Source of the DNA: Arthonia radiata
Taxonomy: Eukaryota; Ascomycota; Arthoniomycetes; Arthoniales; Arthoniaceae
Assembly (NCBI GenBank): GCA_002989075.1
Contig: PSQN01000003.1
Location: 689,366 to 753,365 of the forward strand
Reading direction: 5' to 3'
DNA: 64,000 bases
This document shows, piece after piece, positions 42,933 through 55,498 of the stretch; position 1 is the first letter of the stretch, and the number at the start of each line of letters is the position of its first letter. The position numbers and the translations under genes are program-made. Below the pieces are notes generated by a model. It worked only from the letters and a program-made list of their open reading frames with translations, did no database searches and was not told the origin of the DNA.

Positions 42933-45900
42933 CTAGGCTGAAGACCGCTCAAATGGCCCCTCCAGCTCCTTGCTGCGGCGAGTTACTTCTGCATCGTGCA
43001 ATGCGCCAATCCACAGGCAGCGGCTCGTGATTTCGGAGTCAGGCTGGAAGGAGTACTTCGAGCTCGCTTCGATCAGTCGGAGGAGATTCTTGACGATCGT
43101 CGCCGCGGTGTGTTGCCTTTCGAAATTGATTAGCACCCCACGCTCTTGGCCGTTCTCCACATCCAGGTTCGTAGCGTCTACCAACGCACCACGAGGATTC
43201 GTGCGCACCTTAGCTGGTTTCTGCGCATTGTAGATGAGATCATGTGTATAGATACCAATGAAAGGGATGCAACCACCTTCACCTCCTTGCGCCCATGTGC
43301 TGGTGGCCTTTTCGATTTCGATTCGCAGGTTGTGGAAATTGCGTTTAGGCATGATAAGGTCCTCAAGCTGTGCGAGCGCGTCCCGTTCGACCTCGGGTAC
43401 CATCGCCCACGTCTGTTTGAGACGACTCATGTCCGCGCTCACCAACGCCATGGATATTTGATACATGGTCGCCCAATTCCGCAGCTTTCTTGCATGCTGC
43501 GCCACGTGGATGTACTTCACGATCGTGGCCACACGTTCTGTGATGTCTTGCGTCAGCACCACCTCAGACTTTACCCAGCGAACCACCAGATTGAACCGTG
43601 CAATACACATGTCCACGCCGGGCCTTGTCACTGGGTTGCCATGAGCATCAATCATGTTACTTGAGCGCAGGTAGTCGACCCAGTTGTAATATGCGGTAGC
43701 CGTCTGGTTCCACTGCAAGTCGATGAGATCACGCCAGTCTATCTCACAAAGAGCGTCTCGTTCGATAACCGTGAACTGTTGTGCCAGAGCCAAAGAATCG
43801 TGAGCGAGGATGTAGGGCAAATGTGCTGCGCTGGGAGCATGCGTCAAAGGGGAGGACCGTGCGCGGGAGTGTTGTCTCTCATCGGGAGAGGCGCCAGGCA
43901 CTCGTGCCCTCGCGCTGGATGTCTCGCGTGATCGAGTGCCTGGAACGTATGCTGGGTCGACCTGATTTTTGTCGGTAGGCGACTGCGGTGTGGGGTTCTG
44001 AGGCCGTGGGATCACTGAAGCAGACTCTGAAGGACGTGGTGGCGGACTGCTGTCCAGGCGACGGGGCGTGTTGCGGCCGGAGTCTCCATTTTCATTGAAG
44101 AAGCTTTTCATACCAGGGCTCTTCTCGTTCCCATCAGCAGATGTGCCATCCGGGGTCAGTGAGGAGAGCTCGCTCAAGGTTTCGTTGTCATTGAGAAGGA
44201 ACGACTGGTGTGTTCGCTCGCTCAGCACAGGTTTCTTGCCAGCTCGCGCGCGCTGCAAACTCTCGTCTTCGTCCACCAATTCGTACGACTCTTCAGAGCC
44301 TGGCATGGTCTCACTAGTTTGGAACGAGTCTGCTGGCGCGCCGTAAGTCTCTTGTGAACCCGATTTCGAAGACATGGGCATCTCCGGTGTCTTCGGATAC
44401 GTCTTGCGCCGAGGCGGGTGGCTTGCACCACGTTCTAACAGTGGAATTGAAGAATGCAAGGCAGATGACTCCGTCATCGAGATGGGTTTGTGCTGCACAA
44501 CCAACTGCGATGGTGGCCCTGGGATTGCATCAACCGCGTTAGAGGTACCGTGAAGCTGAACGACTTCGTTTTCGCGGTGAAGGCCCCGTCTGGTGTCGTT
44601 GGCCTCGCTTTGGGTGTGTTGAGGTTGAAGTGGAGCTCCATCGATTTCCACGCCTTCAGCATTCAGCGCCTCGAGGAAATCAGGAGGAGGGTCGGATGCA
44701 GGGGAAGACTCGCCACGTCCTTCAAGCTTTGCCAGCGCGGACTCAATGCCATTGTCTGCATCAGCTGTGTCGGGTAGCTGAGCCAGCTTGGCCACTTCAC
44801 GCTCGAAAGAAGGTCGCATCGGCGGCTGAGAGGTCTGCGATGCCGCATCGGATTGCTCGTTCGTCAAGGTCATTGACGGTGCGACGTCGGTCCCCGCTGC
44901 GTTGGTTGAAGACATACGTGGAGGTATCTCAGGAGGAGCATACAGAATGCTGCTGGTGCCGCGAGCGACATCGGACTGGGAGTGTTGATCCAGGCTATGA
45001 ACGTGGTTGGCAGCTCTTAGATTGCCGGCGGGTAGCCGTCTGAGCTGTCGCGCGGGCATACGCTCTAAATGGAACGGATCATTGGTCGAAGTCTGCGTGT
45101 CGTCAGTCATGGCCGTCGCACCTTCGAAGCTGCCATGACTTGATGACACTTCGGTCTCAGTAACCTGCGGCGACAGCAGATCGTCCGGCCGTGGGATCTG
45201 AAGAATGTCTGGCGCCTCTGACGAAGGGCTGGCGGCAAGTTGCGGCTCATCCGTCGCAGGCCAGTTGTAGGTGTCTGCGGTGGTGGAGTCTGTGTAGAAT
45301 TCCGTCTCGTCATCTAATGACTCTGTGGGCTCAGTGTGGCCTTTGTCGAAGAAAACGGGAACAGACTGCACGCCAGGACCGTGAGGTTGCATCAATGAGA
45401 CTTGACTGGTGACAAGGGCGATCGCGTTGTCAGCAGGTCTGACTTGGGCCTGTGGCGTGAGTTGACCGTTCGTATCATCCATGATCACTATCGAGCGGCT
45501 GCCTTCGGTGACACTGGTATCTCTTACTGTTTGCCGGGGTATTTGCAACATATGCAGATTGTGCTGCTCTTGGACTGAATGCTCTCCTCGCGGGTGTGGA
45601 GGTTGTTCAAAGTGCTGGCACTGGAAGGCCTCTTGAGCTTCTTGCACTTGTTGCACAGCTGCCTTGAAGGATTCCTGCACTTCAGCAGCAAGCATGTCAA
45701 TACGAAGCGCTGCCCGTCCGTCGACAAGCTTTCGCTTCTGGGCACTTGGTTCACGCTTCGGCGGCGTGCGGAAGGGACTGCTGGGAACCCGTGTCTCATC
45801 TCGGCCACGACCTGGACTTGATGAACGTGCGCGGCCGGTCGCATTCTTTGCGCTGAGCGCCCGGCGCATCGTCCCGATGAAACGACGTACGCCTGGACTT

Positions 45901-47999
45901 GGTGAATGAATTTGCCGTCCGCGTTGATCTACGGATGCGGTGAGCTGCAAGGGCTGGAAATCGAAGGACTCTGTCTCCTGGGTGGGACTAGCCGCAATCA
46001 CCGCTTCGACATAGGGCATCCCGGGCGAAACTGTTGCTCCTCGGATGAGGCTACCTGGCACCATCATCGCTGTTGGCGTTGGATCATTCCCCTCAAGCTT
46101 TGGCGTGGGTAGTGGCGCTCGATCATCCCGCAGCGCATCAGAAAAGCTGCCACTTCGCGAATGATGCTTCCTTGCATTTTCTGCGGAGGAAGGCGGCTGT
46201 GTTGGCTGTTTCTGCGACCTGGAGAAGGAAGGGAGCGGTCGCGGTCCAAGCGATGGGTCTCGTTGATGCTTGTGTCCCGGAAAAACGCTGGGCGGTAGAG
46301 AACACGACGTGGCTTGTATGCTTTGACGCTCCTCTCCCGGCGTACCGCTCACTGAGGAAGCGGAAGAGGTCGTAGAGGACCCCAGCTTGTGGGTTTGATT
46401 GAAAGCAAATTCCGGCGCCTCGAACGAATCAGCAGGGCTAGGCTCTCGAGGAGTACCTTCACCTTGCAAGTCAAGCTGGCTTCCAGAACCTCCCAGATGC
46501 CCTTCGTCCCAATCAGCTGGTGTCGATCGCGAGCCCAGGTGTCCACCGGGCAGGATGTCTTCGTGCGGGAGTTCTGGGTCCGGCATCAGCAGTACATCCC
46601 AGAAAAGCGCGCAGGTGTGCCGCCAGCATTTTTTCAACTCTTCAATAATCCTTAGATCACCCATACGCTGAGGGGAGTCACGTTCAAGGCTTCGACAGAG
46701 CTTGTTGACGAGGACACAAAACCGCGCGCGTAAGTCAAAGTTCGACACGAAGTCATCCACAAAGTAATTGAGAATCCAATGTCTCAGAGCCACAAAAGTC
46801 CGCACCCGCACGATTCGACTGAACTCATCGGCAGATCGAATGGCGGTTTGTAAGCGTTCCACCAACCTTGTGGCGAGATCACTCGGTGTCATGAATTGGC
46901 GATAGGTCAGAAAGAAGTCCGAAAGCAGCTCATAGTCCAGTAATCTTGGAGATGTGATTTGCGCAATAAGCTGCGGGATGCTCGCAGCAAGCAACTGCCC
47001 GGTTGCCGTTGAGACGCGGATTTCGGAAACCGCGTGGTTCGACTGCTGGTGCGCGTTGAGCTTGACGACCTGCGTCTGTTGTGGTCCTTGGCCTTGTGAC
47101 GCGGATGATGTAGCCTGCTCTTTTGACTGTACTCTGTGCAGGTTCCTCTTCAGAGTCGAAGGACTCAGCTTCGCAGCCCCAGGTTGGAATGCATCACCCC
47201 GTGGAGAAGAGCGAATGTCCCTGCCATGTTCCTGAGTGACGTTTGGGAAGCTATGATCCCTCTTTGAACTTCCCGTGTTAATCGAGCTTTGCAGGACGGC
47301 GCTGCCTTTATCAGTGAAATGAGGCGTGCCTAGTCGGTAATGCGGTATGGAAAGCGACTCGAGCGTTTTCGCATAAGATGGCGCCTGAGACTGGCTCGCG
47401 CGGTCAATGACGACCTTGAATGTTCCTTGTGCTGCAGGCGAAGGCGCTTCGAAATCATTCTTGGATGCTGATCGAGCGTGCCTGTGACCAAGTCTTGCGC
47501 GTAAAGGAGTCCTTGTCGCGCGAGGTGAGCTTGTCGATAAGATCGAGTGGCGGGTAGTCGTACCCGACGCGACACTCGAGCGCCATGGGTGACTGGACGG
47601 TTCTGGTAGATTTGCGGGAGGTGTCGCAACAGGTGGGAATGCCAACGGATGCGTAGATATCTGTGGCTGGCGTTGGACCGGTCTACAGAAGGGTCAGTAT
47701 TAGATTGCGGATATGACTTGCATACGGAAGCGCGTTGCGAACCTTAAATAGATGAGACCATTGTTGCCGATGTTTCCAGCCCTGAACTCGCGGCCGCGAG
47801 AGGCTGAGGGCTCGTGCCAATCAGGTGCAGCCGCCTTGCTCGATTTATTGCCCCTTCGTTGATGGAGGTTTTCCCGGCTGTCTTGAACGCGTCGCAATGA
47901 GGGCTTTCGCGCGTGGTCCAGCCGACGAGCGGAGGAGTCAGTGGGAGGCGGCGGGGGGGCCTGAGGAGTCGGGGGGACTTCTATTGCTGCCGAAGCCAT
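42933..47999 (-). CDS. LTE1: Lte1-type guanine nucleotide exchange factor
   Basis: Exons 47999-47743 and 47682-42933, joined in frame over a 60-bp intron, give 1668 residues. The intron splits the block GNNGLIYLR-PVQRQPQ. Lte1 promotes mitotic exit and polarity signalling and carries a RasGEF module. A RasGEF N domain lies at about 315-450 (IPQLIAQITSPRLLDYELL, DFFLTYRQFM, TFVALRHWILNYFVDDF). A very long disordered Ser/Pro/Glu-rich middle follows. The catalytic RasGEF domain fills the last ~270 residues (LAQQFTVIERDALCEIDW, HARKLRNWATMYQISMAL, GCIPFIGIYTHDLIYN). The N-domain, linker and C-terminal catalytic order matches fungal Lte1; the true GTPase partner is not settled by sequence. Confidence 0.92.
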
Positions 48000-48793
48000 G
48001 AGCGCAAGAGCGCGGCCTGCGTCGGAGCGTGTCGGGCGTTGGATTGTTGGTGCAGGAAGTGCATGGCTGGACGTCGAGTGCGAGTGGGGCAGTCCGACAC
48101 TGGCCTCAGCAGACAGGATGCGCCGGGCTCGTGATTCTCCAGTCGTACTCTGTGTGGGACATGTTCACAGCGAAGCGATGGCGGTGCAGCGAGACGAGAT
48201 GTGGGAGGAGATGGAAAATGGGAGGAAGATATAAATTGGTGTGTACCGTCATACAGCAGCAGCCAAGGGAACGGACGAGCGAGGCATTTGCCGGTCAAAC
48301 CACGTGACAGCGTTGAGCCCAACCCCAAAATAACTACCCTTCTTGTACCACCCAGACGTCCCAGACCTACACGCAATTAGCAGACTCGCCTCATAGGACT
48401 CGCCGCAGCTGATCAGCTGTACGACATGGGCACGGCGGATCTTGTCTCGATAGGCTCCTTCCGGCCGGGCAAATGCCCGTCCGCAATATGATTGACAGGC
48501 CCACCAACCCGGTTTGCGCACGACTGGGGTATCATAGCTTAATGAGAACGCTGGGTCGCACGACCATTGGGTTTGAATGCAATGAATTCATTCCATCAGT
48601 TTCTATTTCGAGCATCGAGGTTGTGCTCATGCGTAATGATCTTGGACGCGCAATGCCCACTTTGTCCTGGATGGCTGCGCTGTTGGCTGGCCGGACTATC
48701 CATCAGAAGTAGGTATACTGTACATTGTTGTCGCCCTGTGCTCATGTGGGCATGATGCACGCCGCATCGAGTGACTGCGAATCGACTGAGAGC
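48000..48793. other. intergenic, LTE1 promoter / secreted-protein 3' region
   Basis: About 790 bp between two minus-strand genes. The part nearest LTE1 is CT-rich on the minus strand, fitting a leader. No other gene found. Confidence 0.55.
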
Positions 48794-50358
48794 TTAGGCG
48801 ACATTCACGCGCGCCTGAGCGGCCTCGCAGCTCGTGTCGTACCAAGTCATGGAGAAGTCGTCAAGATAGAACGGGACTGGCTCGCCATTGACCGCCGCTT
48901 CAATCTGAAAGCCAATGAGACCATTGCCGGTGACAGCCTGATCCCATGGCCACAAGCCGCAGTCACCATGAGAGCAAGGCGGAACTTGAGCAGTACCGCT
49001 GGCGACCTGACGAGGACTCTGTGTCGACTCGTGCCACTCGAACATGGTGAAGGTGACGCTGCAGAAGGCGTCTCCCGGGGCATCACACGTGAGCCACAGC
49101 GAGTGCGTGTTGAACCAGAAGCGGCTGTCGCTTGGATCTGGACCTGAGGTGATCTCGCCTGGTAAGCTGCCGACAGAGTCGGAAGAGTCGATGTCGGTGG
49201 TGCTCTCATTAGGCTGGAAGTATGCCTAGTGCTCGTTATCAGGAGTGGGTCCTGCAAAGCTTTCGCACTGTCTCGCCGTTGCTGCACAAGAGCCATTTGG
49301 AGCCAAGCTGGCCTGTTGCTGGTCCACACCACCCCGATGTGCAAGGTGCAAGAACACAAGACTTACCACGTTGGAAAGTGAGTGGGCTGTGAACGGAGGC
49401 GTGCGGTAGCTGAATCCACTCGAGAAGGAAAGGGCATTGTGAGGGTTGAAGATTGGAGCGGATGCGGAGCCATCGAATTGAGGCAGATCATCAAACTACA
49501 GCGAAGTGTCAGCGACCGATCACATTCCCTGAGTGCGGCCTGACTCACGCTCAACATCAAGTCGTCTCGGTAGTATGGGATGACACCTGGGCAGAATTCG
49601 GGGGATGAACCTGTACCGCTGGGAGCTTGAGAGGTTGAGGTCGTAGCACCGCCCGGCGCCGACCATGAAGTTGAAGATCCTACCAAGGAACCGGAAACTG
49701 TCACGCTTGTAGAGAACCCCGAGATCAGGGAAGAGGGTGGTGTGTCAGCTGTGGTTGATGAAGCACTAGAGACGGACGGCGAGAATACATGGGTCGCAGT
49801 GCTGTTCGAGAATGTCCATGTGGCTGAGATAGGGCGCCCGGTACCTGCAGTCAAGGTGTAATTCGAGGGGCAGGAGTTTTGAAGCTCGACGGTAGACGAC
49901 CTAGACGCTGCAGCAGCGGAGACGCTGGTTGAGAAGGTAACGTCGCCAGAGGACGAAGGTGACATATAGGCGCCGTCGCTGCTTGAGGTGGCGGTGGTGG
50001 AGGCCGCAGCCGATGTCACGGCCGAAGAGGAGGTCGGAACAACGCTGTATGTCGACGGGCTCGCGGTAGGGAGGAACTGCGACGGAGTGTCCGTGGAGGT
50101 CGGCGCCGGCCAGTTGAAGTTGGTGCCCGTTGCGATAATCACAGTGCCGTCGGAGGTCCAGCTGAAGGTGACCGGAGTAGGTTCCCCGAAATGCGCCGGA
50201 GTGGAGGGTATGGAGAGTGCAGAGTAAGTGAAGCTGCTCAGACAACGTCAGCTAAGTTGCAAAAGGCTGAGCTTGAGGTCCCAGCAATCTCACATTTGAG
50301 CCTGAACAAGCGCAGTCATGGCCGCTGCCGTGGTGGCAACGAGCTTGTAGGCCCGCAT
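48794..50358 (-). CDS. secreted Ser/Thr-rich protein with DUF7371-like C-terminal domain
   Basis: Four exons, 50358-50294, 50233-49549, 49495-49367 and 49225-48794, give 436 residues with every junction in frame. A signal peptide is visible (basic start MRAYK, hydrophobic core LVATTAAAMTALV, QAQ cut region). A Ser/Thr/Ala/Pro-rich stalk of about 200 residues follows and is likely O-glycosylated. The C-terminal domain begins FDDLPQF and NPHNALSFSSGF and continues with LPGEITSGP, FNTHSLWLTCDAPG and FYLDDFSMTWYDTSC. It fits my recollection of the fungal DUF7371 pattern, with conserved cysteines. It is probably cell-wall or extracellular. No GPI-type hydrophobic tail is seen. The function is unknown. 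Confidence 0.8.
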
Positions 50359-52215
50359 TATGTTGCGGTGAGTGGATGCTGAAGCTTCGAAAGGAGCGAC
50401 GAGAGTGGGAAAGAGCTCGGGAAGGAGTGACTAGGTTGAGACGGAGCTGGAGAAAGATGCAAAGGAGTGACTGGGAACAAAAGAGTGTTGTGAGTGAAGA
50501 AGAAGAAGAAGAAGAAGAAGAAGAAGAAGAGTCTGCACGACGAGGAGACGAGGAAGAAAAGGTTGGTGAACTGCAATTTCATCATGCCAAGACTCTGAAA
50601 CACAAACAATGAAAGGTGATGATGGTAGGGGAGGGGCACCTTTGCAACGGACCTCTTTAGATACTTTGGTCAGAAAAAGAAGAAGAGAGGTGAGAGTGCA
50701 AGTGGTGGAGGTCAGGTGATAGAAGTGCCGTGTGTCGAAGACTTCCACCCTCCTCTGTGCTTGGCGTCGCATCCAGATCTCATTCCATCTGTGGGTACAT
50801 CTGCCGGTTTGACCATCATATTCTGCTGTGCGCACTTAAATACATTGCAGCGTTTGGCGGTAATGAGACAGCTCTACCTCACTATGGCTCGAGCGCCGTC
50901 CTACATCCCAACGCGGGTACCCGTCATAGTGACAACTGATGCTATCCGCCGACTGTTCTTGAAGATGAGAGTACAAACTCTACGGTTTCAAGCCAGTCTC
51001 GTACAATTACAGAGGGTTGTTCCCGATTCATGACGGAGCCTTGCGACTGGCAATCCAAGTCTCCATGATTCCGTGAGCCTACAGACGGGAGACAGGACTA
51101 CGCAAGATGATTGCTTGCTTACCCCGAGGTGGTGAAGGCGATCAGGGTCAAGCATAGTGCAGGACTCGCCATATGACCTGACTGACTTTCTGGAGGGTCT
51201 GTGGAGGATATGGCAACTGAGCATCGGTCGATGACCAAAAGTTGGCCTTTCCATTGGGGCTGCTGAGTTCTAGGGTACGAGGACATCGAAGATCGCTTGT
51301 TCCCATCATTTCCATATACGACTACAAAGCCGTAAGAAAACGATGTATTTGGTACAGAGTATTGCCTCCGTATCCGGGCGAGCGTGTGAACTCAAGCAGC
51401 CTTGCGACGGCGCCGTCAAAGACACTGCGTGGACCCGTGCATGTTCGGGACGCTCTTGAGTCTAGTCTACGTCGTGAGCTCAGACGCGACCACGGCTGCG
51501 TAGATAAGAGCACTCAATGCCGTCGACGGGGCGTGCGGTGAGCTTATGCGGTTGGCAGCGGCCTCATGAAGGGTGAAGTGAAGGTACGGGTGTCATGTGA
51601 ACTTGGAACGTTCCATTGTCTGCTTGGCTTGCCGGTCCGGTTGCCGCCCATCTCATCGCCCGATCAGCACAAGAAAGTGTGGAGTAAGAAAGGCCAACAA
51701 AGGCAGCGGCGCTTGAGAGACCCACACCGCGCCGCCGAGCGGAGTTCGCCGGAAAGAGTAGCGCTTCGCTACCGAGACATTCTCAAAAAGCCGTGCCGTG
51801 TCTGATGCCGCTCTCGGTCTAGCTTCTATACCTCGGCCAGGGCACATTTTGGGAAAAGGAGGCCACTGCGAAGCTTGGCCCTAACCGCAATGCACACATG
51901 TGTCATGAGCACGCATGCATGGTGCACGCTGGGGAGCTTTAGTCGGGCCAAGGGACTCTTCGAGAACCTGGAAAACTCTACCGGCAATACGTTCACCACG
52001 CATATGTATCAACCACTCGACTCATGCGGGGACTGTTCATGAGTAGTCCAAGACCTCGTTCAATGCTGCCTCGATCTTGGAGCTGGGTATCTATGCAGTA
52101 TCCACACTAATGTATGTCAGCCGGCAAAAGCATCACCAATGATTCAAGCTGCTTTCAAGCTGACCACCTGGAACAAATGCTCCCTAGAATATCGCGCGTG
52201 TCGTCGTCAAAGTCG
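50359..52215. other. 1.9-kb intergenic interval
   Basis: It lies between the secreted-protein gene (5' side) and the Zn2Cys6 regulator (3' side). It holds a (GAA)n microsatellite near the left end. Other open frames (51242-51541, 51566-51805) are short and featureless. Confidence 0.55.
50496..50531 (+). repeat. (GAA)12 microsatellite
   Basis: About twelve uninterrupted GAA units lie roughly 140 bp upstream of the secreted-protein start, so they read as a TTC run on its coding strand, in the promoter or leader. Length variation between strains is likely for such tracts. Confidence 0.9.
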
Positions 52216-53960
52216 TTATGCAATCAAAATGTTCAAGCCCATGTTGTCCATCAGCGTCTCCCAGTTCCACGAGTCTTCATCCCCAACGTCCATCATTCGC
52301 CAGAGCTCGTGGACGATTTCGCGCGTGTGCTGGATGTTACCGCACCCTCGCTTCGTCTCCAGGAGGTCCAATGCCGCGTCGATTGGCGGTCGATGCCGGT
52401 GCTCAAAGGCGGCGCACCCAAGCAGAAACACGGGCATCAGTAGAACTGGATGCACCGCATCATCACCTTGGACTCGTCGCAGCAGTGCAAGACCGCTCTC
52501 AACACCTTGTACTAGACTATCGTGCGATCCGCGGAGGTAGATCGTGCGATACAAATAGATCCAGGTACACTGTCGGTACAGCTGGCTGACAAATGTGCGA
52601 GATGCGTCGTCCTGATAGGAGCCCGACCATTCCTGCAGCTCGACGTCGATGACTTGGGCGTTGTGAAGCGACTGCGAATCGACGAACGGGTCTAGTCCCT
52701 CGGCGTGGCGCCTTCGTATACGATCGCGGAGATTGTAAATCTTCGATATGCTAACGAAGAGTCCGTCGAGCACACCGAGATATGAGCCTGCAGCGGGTGG
52801 AACGAAGTTTGGTAACTGGAAATCTTCATCGACAGATGAATCGCGCTGCGTCGAAGAAGTGATGGAACACGATATTCGATGATAGGCGAAGAACCCTGCC
52901 ATGAACTCGCGAAATTCCGTGTTTGAGGAGTGCTCGCTCATTGCGAGGCTCTGATAGCCTGCGTTGAGATGCACCCGATGCTCGCCACGGGAGTCGCCTT
53001 CCACAACGGTACGCATGCAAAGCATGGCAATGGTGGCCGTGGTCGCATCATCGGTCTGCTGTGGTGCAGATTCGGTCTTTGGCATATTCGCCAGTTTGTT
53101 CCGTAGCAGGTAAAGCGCGCGATCGAGGTGGTGGAATCGTCTTTCAATTACCGAAGGCCGCAGATCGTCTGGCATTTGCGACCTCACAGATCCGCTTGCA
53201 AGCTGGAACCCCGATAGGCACAAGATAGCATGCATTAATCCAAGGTCGCTGAGCGCCATGCTCAAGATCATAGTATCGAAGCGAGACTTCCTGCGATCCC
53301 ACAGGCACAGCGACTGACTCAAATTGAGCGTGAAATGATCAAGAAGCATGCGATCCGCTTCGTTCTCAACACCGTGGATGAGCTTGGGAAGCGGAGGCGT
53401 GCGACTCAATGTGAGATGTTCAGCAGGATCGCCAGGTGCGTCCAGCGATTCTTCACTCCTGCCGGCTCTTTGGCGGCCGCTCCTCCAGTGATCCGGCGGG
53501 TAGAACCCCTCACAAACCTTGTTCATATGCTGGCAATTTAGACCTGACCACGACGGTCAGCTTGACACAAACGCTTTCACAAGGGACAGGACATACAAGC
53601 AGGTCTCGTCTCATCACATTTCTTTTTGCGCTTTCGACAGGTGATACAACCTGTGCGCGAGCGACCGTTCTTTGGCTTGACAGGAACGATAGGATGCTTT
53701 CGTGGGCGTCCACGCTTTCGCTTCTGCGTCAGTTCCGGGTCGGTGGGCGAGGCCAAATGCTCGTATGATTCCGTGAGGGTTGGCGAGGACAGGTCGGTCG
53801 CCAAACTATCGGAAGTCACACTGTCCACGGGAGACATGATGTCGACCGAGCGTTGGTGCGACGAAGGGCTCATGCTCAGAGAGGCCAGGCTGAATTCGTC
53901 CATCTTCAGTGTTGAAACACTTCGTTCGTAGGTACGCGCTGTGATGGTGAGGTCCCTCAT
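52216..53960 (-). CDS. Zn2Cys6 fungal transcription factor
   Basis: Exons 53960-53597 and 53543-52216 give 563 residues. The 53-bp intron (donor GTATGT) splits the zinc cluster. After joining, the spacing is exactly CxxC-x6-C-x6-C-xxC-x6-C (CITCRKRKKKC, DETRPACLNCQ, HMNKVCEG), which fixes the splice sites. An AT-hook-like KRGRPRKHP precedes the cluster. The remainder resembles the fungal-specific regulator domain (Fungal_trans_2 type), with helices such as LLDHFTLNLSQSLCLW and LMHAILCLSGFQLAS. The targets are unknown and no metabolic cluster adjoins it. A second in-frame ATG at 53903 is an alternative start. Confidence 0.92.
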
Positions 53961-55498
53961 ATATGGACGGCCGCAAAAGACCTTGCGGGATACCTCGAAC
54001 GGTCCGCCACAAAGCAGGGGCTAAAGTACTAACACGGTCAGTGCTTGAGATATTGAGAGGGCAGCCATTCACGACGAAGCCATATTAGAGTTGCAAATCA
54101 TTACCGTATCGCGCGCTAGGCGGGCCTCTGGAGGGTCACGTACCAGAGCCTGAGCCACGGGCGCGGAACGGTCGGATCTTGTGTGACGATGCGGAGTTGG
54201 ACTCTCACTGTGGGTGCGCTTTTGAATGCTCCGAGGTTGTCAATGTTGGGTCAGTGGGGTCTTGCTGCAAGGATGGCGCAATCCAAGGTGCGCACAGCCT
54301 GCATAGCTTGGCCGGATGCCACAATCAGGGTAGCCGTGGAGAGAGGGAAGGGGAGGGATGGGAGGGGCTCGTGGGCGTGAGAAGATGGCGCTGGGAGTGG
54401 ATTTCAGAGAAATGATAGATGCTTTGACTGATCCAGGAAGAGAGATGCACTAAAATATGCGCATCGGGAGCTAGTTCGCTAGCGACGCAACAACTGTCAC
54501 GCACCCGTTCGCACGCACGTCCCGCACAGGCTGGTTCTGAATCGCACCAATGCTCTGGTTGGGCTGCCAGCATCGTCCGACGTCTCTCGGTTCTGTGTCT
54601 GTGTCTTGTACGAGTCCTTCTCGAAGCATTGCGTTACTCTGTCAACGGTCCGTCACCGCCGCGTCAGAGAACAGCAGCCATAGCGTGGTGAGGGTTTTCA
54701 GAAATTCCCCAGCCGAATTTCCCCAGCCTGATCGGGGCGGATTACACTCTTTTACGAATGAACAACAGTCAGAGGGAGCGTGTCGCAGGGAAAGATGAAC
54801 AACATTGTGAACCGGGTGTTCGGGTAAATGGGCGTCCTACGGAACGGCAAGCTGCTTTTGTGCGAGCTTGCTGCAGCAGTCGACGCCGATGCAGCACAAG
54901 TCTGGCATTTGGGACGAGAGACCCTCTTGCACTGCGCGCTGGAGGGTCAAGATCGGTGATGGGAGGCGTTCAGGATTACTCCGGGTTAATGTGCAAGACT
55001 CAGCGAGGGCGCCACCACGCGCAGATCCTGACAGTGCTGGTCGGCTGTTGGGGGAAACTCTGGCTGAGGGGCCGTATGATGGATGTGCCGCAGGCTTGGG
55101 AGCTCAGAAGCAATGCGGATAGAGTCATGTCTTGGAAGGAGACATGAACATGCGAAGAATCCTCACTGTAGACGCGTTGATGCAGAGTAATGCTGGATGG
55201 AACGAGGATGGTGGAGGGAGTACCTGCAGCAACCCCTCGAGCAGGGTGGTCCGTGCGCTAGCCTTCGTTTGCCAAGAAACGGCAGGGTCTCAATCCGGGA
55301 TCACGAATTCGCGATCATCCACCTTGCCTTACATCTGCATGGACTGCGCATCGTCGCACTCTACTTGAGTATGTTGAGCATTTTCTGGGTCGAACTGCAC
55401 CGCTAGCTGAAAAAGCTGGCTGTGCCAGGTCCTTCTGCCGCGCCCGCCGCGCTGATCGCTCGTCTTTCATTGCATCCATCGATTCGCCCAAACACGAC
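53961..55498. other. divergent intergenic region, Zn2Cys6 factor / CFT2
   Basis: About 1.5 kb containing both promoters. Short non-ATG or featureless frames only (for example 54758-55147). No repeat or RNA gene seen. Confidence 0.55.

Noticed and set aside
6916-47999. Grouping of the TORC2 subunit, RasGAP and RasGEF genes as a signalling cluster
   Set aside because: They are spread over 40 kb among unrelated housekeeping genes, so there is no sign of more than chance.
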